Part shown: positions 1-5,724 of the stretch, piece after piece
Layout of the letters: every line of letters begins with the position of its first letter
Position numbering within the stretch: position 1 is the first letter of the stretch
Assembly (NCBI GenBank): GCA_013813345.1
Contig: JACCRW010000211.1
Span: 1 to 8,502 of the forward strand
Reading direction: 5' to 3'
DNA from: Actinomycetota bacterium
GTDB lineage: Bacteria > Actinomycetota > Thermoleophilia > Gaiellales > Gaiellaceae
Length of the DNA stretch: 8,502 nucleotides
The notes under the pieces: model-generated
The model's input: the letters and a program-made list of their open reading frames with translations, nothing else
What the model was told of the DNA's origin: nothing
Database searches by the model: none
Program-made: the position numbers and the translations under genes

Positions 1-1551
1 GCAGCGGAAGCCGTCGGCCTGGTACTCGGCCGCGCGCGAGGGCTGGCACGGCTGACCGGGTCGGAATCCCGCAGCGACCGTGAAGGGGCGGCTCTTGAAG
101 ATGGAGACGCGCTCGGGGTTCAGCGTGGCGGCCAGCGCGACCGCGAGGACGTAACGCTTGCGGCCTGCGAGCGTCCCTCCCACCGTCAGCTCCGCGCGAC
201 GGTTCGCGACCGCCGAGCCGGCCTTGCCGAGGAGGCCGTCGATCTCGCCAGCCGGCGTTCCTGCGGGCACGATCCCGGCCGTAACAATGACGTCCTCGGC
301 CGCCGTCGGCACGAACGAGAGGCTGCGCAGGCCCGCCCGCAGACCGGTCGAAGGCTTGAATACAACCGCGGCGCCGGCGGGCTTCGCGAGCGGACGCCAG
401 CTCCGCATGAGCCCCTGGCACTCACCGCCCGTCTCGGCGATCGCGGCAGCGACCGCGGCGTTCGAGGCCCGCTCGCTGCCGTCGTTCCGGCGCAGCGCCG
501 CCTGCCAGCCGAGCCGGCTCCGCTCGTCGTAGTAGCCGAAGAAGTTCAGCTGCGCGACATCGGGGTCGCAGACGACGTAGCGGACGAGGTCGGCGTAGAT
601 TGCGGCCTGGTTCGCCTCGGTCGTGACCTTGACGTTCTCGGCGTCCGTGTAGCCGGGCTGGAACGAGGTGTCGACCTGCCAGCCGACCTCGTCGAGGTAG
701 AGCTTGAGCCCGTCCAGCGTCGTCGGCTGGGCCGTCCCGCCGAAGGCATCCCAGAGCGCCTGCTTGATCCGGTGGAGCTCCTGGACGCTCGCGTTCGGCC
801 AGCCGTAGGCGAACGTGAGCGGAACCGTGAAGTTGCTCGGGTTCGGATACGGATGGAAGCTGAAGCCGTCCATGATCGGCAACGGCCGCAGGCTGGCGCG
901 ATACCAGGCGCCGAGCGCGGCGAGGAAGTGCACCGGCGAGGACTTGCCGGCCGGGCCCGGGGCGCGCTCGCCACGCGGCGAGCTGCCGACTCCGAGCACG
1001 GTGATCTCGGGAGAAACCGCCTTCAGGGCGTCGTAGCCGGCGGCAAGGAACCGGCCGAACTGAGCCGCGGAGAAGATCCGCCCTCCGCCCCCGCCCTGCG
1101 GGCGCCAGAACGTGTTCAGGTTCGGCTCGTTGCCGACGATGTAGGTCGTCACCTGGGGATAGGCGCGCGCCAGCACGTCGAGCCAGCTCGCAAACGCAAG
1201 GTGGCTCACGCCACCGACCTCGATCTCGCTCGGCGGGTACGGATACACCGCGAAGACGACCTCGACCCCGGCCGCGACCGCGGCCGGCACGGAGACGTCG
1301 AGCACGGCTCGGTCTGGGATCGTCAGCGGGTCGCTCGGCTTCCAGCGGATCGTCATCACGTTCTGCTTCAAGCCCGCGGCGGCCATCTGGGAGAAGAAGA
1401 CAGCGCCGCCGTCGGCGGAGTACTTGCCGGTGTCGTCGTTGGCGCCGAACTGCACACCTGCCGCGACCTCGGCCGCGGGGCTACCGGCCGCGCCGATCGT
1501 CGCAACGAGCACCGCGCACGCACAGACAACTGCCGCAGTCATCGTCCTCAT
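1..1551 (-). CDS. Secreted glycoside hydrolase, clan-A (beta/alpha)8-like, C-terminus beyond window
   Basis: The frame is open for 517 codons from ATG at 1551 to the window edge, so the 3' end is missing. The N-terminus is a signal peptide: a short n-region (MRTM), a hydrophobic core to about residue 22 and likely cleavage near residues 25-28. Residues about 32-345 look like a TIM-barrel hydrolase. GNEPN places a candidate acid/base at E142, DEVGWQ places a candidate nucleophile at E288, and a conserved-looking HPY sits at 233-235. Paired glutamates of this kind are typical of clan GH-A (GH5, GH39 and similar). Substrate cannot be read from the sequence; plant or microbial polysaccharide is likely. 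Residues about 350-517 form a second region I do not recognise, with several cysteines near the visible end. The gene follows the DUF1611 gene after 99 bp on the same strand. A second in-frame ATG lies at 1542, but 1551 gives the better-charged n-region. Family assignment is moderately sure; export is surer. Confidence 0.8.
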   Translation of the reverse strand, partial: MRTMTAAVVCACAVLVATIGAAGSPAAEVAAGVQFGANDDTGKYSADGGAVFFSQMAAAGLKQNVMTIRWKPSDPLTIPDRAVLDVSVPAAVAAGVEVVFAVYPYPPSEIEVGGVSHLAFASWLDVLARAYPQVTTYIVGNEPNLNTFWRPQGGGGGRIFSAAQFGRFLAAGYDALKAVSPEITVLGVGSSPRGERAPGPAGKSSPVHFLAALGAWYRASLRPLPIMDGFSFHPYPNPSNFTVPLTFAYGWPNASVQELHRIKQALWDAFGGTAQPTTLDGLKLYLDEVGWQVDTSFQPGYTDAENVKVTTEANQAAIYADLVRYVVCDPDVAQLNFFGYYDERSRLGWQAALRRNDGSERASNAAVAAAIAETGGECQGLMRSWRPLAKPAGAAVVFKPSTGLRAGLRSLSFVPTAAEDVIVTAGIVPAGTPAGEIDGLLGKAGSAVANRRAELTVGGTLAGRKRYVLAVALAATLNPERVSIFKSRPFTVAAGFRPGQPCQPSRAAEYQADGFRC

Positions 1552-1650
1552 CCGCCTTCGTCCCTTTCTCTGGAGAACCTCGCGCCCACTCTGGGCTGTT
1601 CGACGCGCAACGGGAAGAGCCTTTCGACCCAATCGCCGCGGCCGAGAGTC
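1552..1650. other. Intergenic gap between DUF1611 gene and glycoside hydrolase
   Basis: This 99-bp gap contains no clear terminator hairpin and no convincing -35/-10 pair. On the minus strand a purine-rich stretch (AGAAAGGGACGAAGG) precedes the hydrolase start and probably includes its ribosome binding site. The gap is long enough for a separate promoter, so co-transcription with the upstream genes is possible but not shown. Confidence 0.4.
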
Positions 1651-2685
1651 CTAGCGAAGCGCGGCGAGCACCGCGTCGAGGATCCTAGCCGGGCCAAAAC
1701 GGACCGGGTCGTCCGCGGGCAGGCCGGTTTCCGCCTCTGCGGCTCTGATCGCCGCATGGGCCTCGTTCTCGTCGAGGAGGCGGGTGTTGAGCGCGATCGC
1801 GGCGACGCGAGCGCGACGCGCGGGCAGCGAGATCCGCTCGTGCAGCTCCACGAGCTCGCGCAACGACGGGATCGGCTGGCCGGGATAGCCCTCGATCTCG
1901 GTCTGGCCGGCGAGATGGCAGAGGACGAAGGCGTGAGGCGCCGTGCCGTGCACGAGCCCGAGCGTGACGCCCGAATAGGCGGGATGGATCAGCGAGCCCT
2001 GCCCCTCGACGAAGAGAAGCTCGCCGCCGCGCTCGTGCCCCTCGACGACGAGGCGCTCGCCCGCACCCGCGAGGAAGTCCGAGACGACAGCGTCGACGGC
2101 GATCCCCCAACCAGCGATCGCGATCCCCGTCTGTCCGGTCGGGACGAACAGCGAGGCGAGGCCGCGCTCGCGCGCCCCGCGGTCCAGCTCGAGCGAGACC
2201 GTCATCTTCCCGATCGCGCACTCCGAGCCGACCGTGAGCACGATCTGCACGGGCAGCTCAAGATTGGCGCCGGTCGGGACGTCGAGCCCTGGGGGCGGGC
2301 GGCGCAGGTCCCGCAGCTCGACCCGGTGACGCGCCGCGAGCGTCGCGAGCTCAGCGTCGTCGGCGAGGAACTCGTGGAGGCCGTTCTCGACGTGGAGGCC
2401 GTTCGCGATCGCGCTCTGCAGCAGCTCGCGCCAGGCCGAGGGGAAGCGGCCGCCCTGCGTGGCGACGCCGACGAGCGCGGTCGTCGGCTCGAATCGCAGC
2501 GCGTCCTCGACGGTGGCGATGATTGGGACGCCGGTGCCGTCTCCACCCGGCTCCGTCTCCCCCGCCCGCGTCGAGTCGACGATCGCGACGACCGGCCGCG
2601 TTCCGTAGGCGAGCACGCCGCGCCCCGTCTTGCCGTAGTGCGGATCGCCCGAGCGGCCCTCGGCGAGGATCAGCAGCCGTTCCAT
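1651..2685 (-). CDS. DUF1611 family protein, DgcN-like (putative D-glutamate N-acetyltransferase)
   Basis: This 344-aa cytoplasmic protein matches the DUF1611 family along its whole length. An N-terminal Rossmann-like half begins MERLLILAEG and includes a GKTGRGVLAYG segment at 18-28. The C-terminal half has a P-loop-like GSECAIGKMT at 153-162, a VVSDFLAGAGE segment at 200-210 and the family signature VEGQGSLIHPAY at 227-238. Members were long mislabelled as NAD-dependent epimerases; DgcN from marine bacteria has been described as a D-glutamate N-acetyltransferase working with the racemase DgcA. Whether this copy has that activity is inference. It starts 9 bp after the stop of the anti-sigma gene, so it is very probably in the sigma/anti-sigma operon. 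A weak AGGA lies about 8 bases before the ATG, and the stop is TAG at 1651-1653. An enolase-superfamily partner candidate lies upstream at 5725-6741. The family call is firm; the reaction is not. Confidence 0.88.
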   Translation of the reverse strand: MERLLILAEGRSGDPHYGKTGRGVLAYGTRPVVAIVDSTRAGETEPGGDGTGVPIIATVEDALRFEPTTALVGVATQGGRFPSAWRELLQSAIANGLHVENGLHEFLADDAELATLAARHRVELRDLRRPPPGLDVPTGANLELPVQIVLTVGSECAIGKMTVSLELDRGARERGLASLFVPTGQTGIAIAGWGIAVDAVVSDFLAGAGERLVVEGHERGGELLFVEGQGSLIHPAYSGVTLGLVHGTAPHAFVLCHLAGQTEIEGYPGQPIPSLRELVELHERISLPARRARVAAIALNTRLLDENEAHAAIRAAEAETGLPADDPVRFGPARILDAVLAALR

Positions 2686-2694
2686 AGCCCGATC

Positions 2695-3435
2695 CTACGG
2701 CTGAGAGCGCAAGACCTCCGAGCCCGTGCGGCGCGGGTCGCCGTCTCCCGGCTCGGCGGTGACGCTCAGCACCGGGTACTTCGCCGGATCAACCGCGGCG
2801 GCGAAGGTGACGTGGGAGCGGCCCTCCTCATCCGGATGGAAGGTGCCGGCGGAGATCCGGTTCGGCTCGGCGAGCGTGTCGCCGGGGCCGACGAACCAGA
2901 GCTCGTAGAACTCACCCGTGGGCAGGATCGGGAGCTCTTCGGAACGGAACTCGATCACCCGCCCGATTCCCGTCTTGACGACCTGCGCGCTGGCGTCGAT
3001 CGAGGGATCGCCGGGCGCGCTCAGCGCCGCTCGCACCTCGACCGGGCCGCGCTCGCGCGACTCGTATGTCCGCCCGACGAAGAAGGCTGCGACCGCCGCC
3101 AGTCCGGTTGCGAGTGCGAAGGCTCCGCCGCGACGCACCCACCAGCGGCGCTCCCCGCGCTGCGGCGCGAGGCCAAGCACTCGGTCGCGCGCGTCCGGGC
3201 CCACCTCTCGCTCGAGCGCGGCAAGCGTCCGCACCCGCAGCTCTGGGGGTGGGTCGGCCGCGTCGGCTGCGAAGGCGACGTCGAGGAGCGGGGCGAGGTC
3301 GCCGAGGTCGCGGAGCTCCTCGCGGCACTCCTGGCAACTCTCGAGATGACGCTCGTATGCCTCCCTCTCGGCGGGTTCCAGTGCGCCGAGGAGATAGCCC
3401 CCGAGATCCAGATGCGCGCCGTCAGCCATCCGCAT
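2695..3435 (-). CDS. RskA-type anti-sigma factor with zinc-finger (zf-HC2) domain
   Basis: This 246-aa single-pass membrane anti-sigma factor would hold the adjacent ECF sigma factor inactive. The cytoplasmic N-terminus carries the anti-sigma zinc motif H30-x3-C34-x2-C37 (HLESCQEC). A hydrophobic segment at about 103-121 is the only membrane span. It is preceded by an RRWWVRR positive patch, which puts the C-terminus outside. The outer domain (about 130-246) matches the RskA C-terminal domain, with YELWFVGPGD at 177-186, AGTFHPDEEG at 196-205 and a final VTAEPGDGDP-type stretch. The start overlaps the sigma gene by 14 bp, a usual sign of translational coupling. ATG at 3435 and ATG at 3429 are both possible, two codons apart. 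Activation is expected through regulated proteolysis of the membrane protein, as for RskA; no signal can be inferred from the sequence. Confidence 0.92.
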   Translation of the reverse strand: MRMADGAHLDLGGYLLGALEPAEREAYERHLESCQECREELRDLGDLAPLLDVAFAADAADPPPELRVRTLAALEREVGPDARDRVLGLAPQRGERRWWVRRGGAFALATGLAAVAAFFVGRTYESRERGPVEVRAALSAPGDPSIDASAQVVKTGIGRVIEFRSEELPILPTGEFYELWFVGPGDTLAEPNRISAGTFHPDEEGRSHVTFAAAVDPAKYPVLSVTAEPGDGDPRRTGSEVLRSQP

Positions 3436-3973
3436 CCCGTCTCGCCAGCTCGGCCTTCAACGCCCTCAGACCGTAGAGGGTGCGCGACTTGACGGTGCCG
3501 AGCGGGAGCCCCAGCCGCTCCGCGATCTGCTGCTGGGTCAGATCCTCTCGGTAGTGGAGCTCGAGGACGCTGCGCTGCTCCTCACTCAGCTCGTCCAATG
3601 CCTCCCGCAGCTCGAGCCCGAGCACGACGTGCTCGAACTCGTCGCCCGATTCGAGGGCCTCGCGGCGCGCGAGATCGCGCTCGTCGAGCTCCGCGAGCGG
3701 CCGGGAGGAAGGACGCCGATGCAGGTCGACGGCCGCTCGACGCGCGATCGTGAAGACGAACGTGGAAGCGGAGCCGCGCGCCGGATCGAACCGGCCTGCG
3801 GAGCGCCAGAGACGGACGAATGTCTCCTGCACGAGCTCCTCGGCGAGCCCCCGATCGCCGAGGAGGCGCAGGCCGACGCCGTAGAGCCGCGGCCCGAAGC
3901 GATCGTAGAGCGCGCCGGCTGCGCCGTCCCGGTCGCCGGCCGCGAGCCGGCGCATCAGCTCTGTCTCTTCCAT
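3422..3973 (-). CDS. ECF RNA polymerase sigma factor (sigma-70 family, SigK/RskA-like group)
   Basis: This is a 183-aa sigma factor of the usual ECF size. Region 2 spans about 18-88, with the conserved LAEELVQETFVRLWR stretch at 43-57 and FDPARGSASTFVFTIARR around 62-79. After a linker, region 4 (about 124-175) includes LTQQQIAERLGLPLGTVKSR, a helix-turn-helix for the -35 element. The frame is open upstream to 4060, but the extra 29 residues are Arg-rich and unlike the family. ATG at 3973, giving MEETELMRRL, matches where ECF proteins normally begin, so I place the start there. No good Shine-Dalgarno sits close to it: AGGAG lies about 20 bases upstream, with only AGG nearer. The 3' end overlaps the anti-sigma start, so both come from one transcript. 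Autoregulation is usual for this group but I cannot point to its promoter here. It is not an SigJ-type long variant, since no C-terminal SnoaL domain is present. Confidence 0.93.
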   Translation of the reverse strand: MEETELMRRLAAGDRDGAAGALYDRFGPRLYGVGLRLLGDRGLAEELVQETFVRLWRSAGRFDPARGSASTFVFTIARRAAVDLHRRPSSRPLAELDERDLARREALESGDEFEHVVLGLELREALDELSEEQRSVLELHYREDLTQQQIAERLGLPLGTVKSRTLYGLRALKAELARRDADG

Positions 3974-3996
3974 GCGCCTATTCGCCGTGCGCTCCT

Positions 3997-4014
3997 GCCG
4001 GCGCGAACGCCGGC
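3997..4014 (-). promoter_or_regulatory. GC-rich hairpin in leader of sigma operon
   Basis: A perfect 7-bp inverted repeat (GCCGGCG / CGCCGGC) flanks a 4-base loop that reads UUCG on the minus-strand transcript. It lies 24 bases before the proposed sigma-factor ATG at 3973, immediately before an AGGAG. The stem is seen directly; a role in translation control or attenuation is inference. The loop is closed by G-C rather than the extra-stable C-G pair. Confidence 0.45.
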
Positions 4015-4094
4015 GGCGCATGCTCTCTGCGGGGCATCCCGTCAGATATCTCATGCTCACTATGGGGCCAAACGACGCGAGCTCGACCGGGGTG

Positions 4095-4490
4095 TCATCG
4101 GGCTCCGCTGAAATCGAGCGTCTCGATCAGCCAGTCGCCCTCGATCCGCTCGAGCGTCGCGAGCTGCCCCGGCCCGAGTCCAGCGGTCGCCTCCGACCCA
4201 TCGACGTCGACTTCACGCACGCGAACCTGATTCTGCGCGGCCACCAGCCTCTCGCCGCCGGCGCGCGCCGCCCGCCGGGCGATCGCAACGCACTCGTCCG
4301 ATCCGAGCTCAGGATAGGCCCTCCTCGCGTAGGCGACGAGGTCCTCGCGGAACGACGGCGACACGAGCTCGCAGGCGGTTGCAAAATCGCGGTCCGAGAG
4401 CGCCACGAAGTAGCGCTCGACCGTCGTCCGCACATCCTGCTCGGCGTCGCCGTCTTCCCCGCAGCCCGCGAGCCAGAGCGCGGCGAGCAC
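4095..4490 (-). CDS. Small lipoprotein, NTF2/SnoaL-like
   Basis: This 131-aa protein has a lipobox LAGC at residues 7-10, after which it starts GEDGDAEQDV. The mature part resembles small NTF2-like lipoproteins of actinobacteria: VRTTVERYFVALSDRDFATACELVSPSF is the typical first helices (an alanine/cysteine-containing DFATAC turn), and it ends with a sheet-like GDWLIETLDFSG. These folds bind small ligands or act as structural domains; the function here is unknown. The start is GTG at 4490, the first canonical start codon in frame, which leaves an abnormally short signal peptide of nine residues before the cysteine. The same frame stays open upstream and would add a classic charged and hydrophobic leader, but without ATG, GTG or TTG. 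The gene ends 121 bp before the sigma-factor start. Its presence as a gene is likely; its exact start is not settled. Confidence 0.75.
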   Translation of the reverse strand: MLAALWLAGCGEDGDAEQDVRTTVERYFVALSDRDFATACELVSPSFREDLVAYARRAYPELGSDECVAIARRAARAGGERLVAAQNQVRVREVDVDGSEATAGLGPGQLATLERIEGDWLIETLDFSGAR

Positions 4491-4506
4491 TGCGCCCAGG
4501 CACGCG

Positions 4507-4533
4507 AGGGCGAGCCCGCGATGGGCTCGCCCT
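4507..4533 (-). terminator. Hairpin terminator after beta-helix gene
   Basis: A perfect 11-bp inverted repeat (AGGGCGAGCCC / GGGCTCGCCCT) around a 5-base loop begins 18 bases after the TGA of the beta-helix gene at 4552. There is no T-run after it, as is common for terminators in high-GC actinobacteria. It also lies just before, and partly codes into the upstream-extended frame of, the lipoprotein gene. Confidence 0.6.
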
Positions 4534-4551
4534 TCGCGCGTTCCGACGGTC

Positions 4552-5475
4552 TCAGTCGTCGCGATCGTCCGACCCCTTACCGGGAGCGGAGCCGACGCAC
4601 GAGCCGTTGTTGGACACCTTCGCGCCCTTCACGTTCCCGTCTTCGTTGTCGAACACGTTGACGAGCGCGAGGCAGACGCGGTTCCTGCCGGCGTCGATCC
4701 CGGCGCCGACGCTGCCGGTCACGCGGGTGAAGAACACCGTGCCGGTCGAGCCGTCGTCGAACTCGATCCCCGTGCCCGGATCGGGCCGGTTCGCCGCCGA
4801 CGGGAAGTCGCCCGTCATCGGGTTCACGCGACGCCCGGTCGCGTACACCTCGCTGTCGGAGATCGCCACCTTCGCATTGCCGGTGATCTCGATCCCGTAG
4901 TTCGTGTTGTGCTCGGCCCGCACGCCCTCGAGGGCGACGCGGGAGTCGCCGTTGATCTGGAAGCCGCTCGTCCAGTTGCGGCTCTGGATGTTCCGAACCA
5001 CGACCTGGCGGTTGGCCGGAGCGTTGACGATGATCCCCGGCTGGCCCTGGCGGGCGGTGCTGCCGGGATCGCCCTGGCGGACGGCGTCGAGGTTGGCCTC
5101 CACCCCGGCTGCGGCCTCGAGCGTGACGTTGCCGGACAGGGTCACCTGCTCGGCGAAGAGCCCGGAGGTCACGATCGTGATCGTGCCGTTGTTGTTGGCT
5201 CGCGTCGCCGCAGATCCTGTTGTATTCGCGCCGTTGATCGTCCCGAAGACGCGGTCGCCGTCATTGTCCTCGGCCGTCCCGATCCGCCCGTCGCCGTCAT
5301 AGTCGCCGCACGTGCCCGGAGCGGGCACCGGCGAGAACATCGGATCGGTGGCGTTGTTGCAGTTGCCCTCCACGAGGACCGGGTGGTTCGCGAAAGCGGC
5401 CGGCACCACGAAGAGTGCAGCCATCGAGGCGAGTGTCGTCACGAGACCGCGACGCACTGTCCTTGATCGGAGCAT
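4552..5475 (-). CDS. Secreted right-handed beta-helix protein with calcium-loop motif
   Basis: A 307-aa exported protein. The signal peptide is MLRSRTVRRG followed by a hydrophobic run, with likely cleavage after AFA at about residue 29. Residues 58-75 (DYDGDGRIGTAED then NDGD) form a dockerin/thrombospondin-type-3-like calcium loop. From about residue 96 to 280 come short repeated turns rich in Val, Ile, Asn and Gly (for example GTITIVTSG, VVVRNIQSRN, VALEGVRAEHN, VAISDSEVYATG), the pattern of a parallel beta-helix as in pectate-lyase-like and NosD-like proteins. No catalytic residues can be named. The tail GKGSDDRDD is charged. The frame opens further upstream to 5571, but ATG at 5475 has both a strong Shine-Dalgarno and the signal peptide. 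Likely role: binding or cleaving extracellular polysaccharide, or surface structure. The fold call is fairly sure; activity is unknown. Confidence 0.82.
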   Translation of the reverse strand: MLRSRTVRRGLVTTLASMAALFVVPAAFANHPVLVEGNCNNATDPMFSPVPAPGTCGDYDGDGRIGTAEDNDGDRVFGTINGANTTGSAATRANNNGTITIVTSGLFAEQVTLSGNVTLEAAAGVEANLDAVRQGDPGSTARQGQPGIIVNAPANRQVVVRNIQSRNWTSGFQINGDSRVALEGVRAEHNTNYGIEITGNAKVAISDSEVYATGRRVNPMTGDFPSAANRPDPGTGIEFDDGSTGTVFFTRVTGSVGAGIDAGRNRVCLALVNVFDNEDGNVKGAKVSNNGSCVGSAPGKGSDDRDD

Positions 5476-5479
5476 TGTT

Positions 5480-5486
5480 CCCCCTC
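5480..5486 (-). promoter_or_regulatory. Ribosome binding site of beta-helix gene
   Basis: GAGGGGG sits 4 bases before the ATG at 5475. It decides this start over the in-frame ATG at 5571, which would place the signal peptide 32 residues inside the protein. Confidence 0.75.
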
Positions 5487-5659
5487 TGTCGTCGTTCACT
5501 GACAGGGGATTCGGAAGCGTCCGCCCAGGTGGTTCAACCGGCGCGAACTTCCTTACAATCGAGGCGCCCATCAGCTCCGCGCGGGATCGGCGGCCGCAGT
5601 CGCCGACCCCGCCGAAAGCCGAGAGCCGGCGGCCAAAGGGCGCCGGGCTCCTCCGCTCG

Positions 5660-5685
5660 CCGGGCCCCTGACGCCAGGAACCCGG
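5660..5685 (-). terminator. Terminator-like hairpin after epimerase gene
   Basis: A two-step stem begins about 40 bases after the epimerase stop: CCGGG pairs with CCCGG and, inside it, CCTG pairs with CAGG around a 4-base loop, with a symmetric 2x2 internal loop. No T-run follows. It probably ends the epimerase transcript before the beta-helix promoter region. Confidence 0.45.
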
Positions 5686-5724
5686 GCGGACGTGGAGCAG
5701 ATTCGCGCCGGCGCCGAAAAAGGT

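Larger units (their letters stand above)
5476..5724. other. Intergenic region between epimerase and beta-helix genes
   Basis: This stretch of about 250 bp holds the hairpin at 5660-5685, other GC-rich palindromic stretches at about 5605-5640 and the leader of the beta-helix gene. On the minus strand a TTGAAC lies about 55 bases before the beta-helix ATG, but no good -10 element follows at the usual spacing. No convincing coding sequence was seen. Confidence 0.4.

Noticed and set aside
158..532. Plus-strand open frame of 124 codons
   Set aside because: It is antisense to the C-terminal part of the glycoside hydrolase; low-complexity Ala/Pro/Arg/Ser composition and no ribosome site.
772..3492. 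Plus-strand open frame of 906 codons
   Set aside because: It runs antisense through the hydrolase, DUF1611 and anti-sigma genes. Its product is Arg/Asp/Glu-rich with no domain, as expected for the opposite strand of high-GC coding DNA.
3974..4060. 29-residue N-terminal extension of the sigma factor
   Set aside because: Arg-rich, unlike ECF N-termini, and it would put the leader hairpin inside the coding sequence. ATG at 3973 fits the family length.
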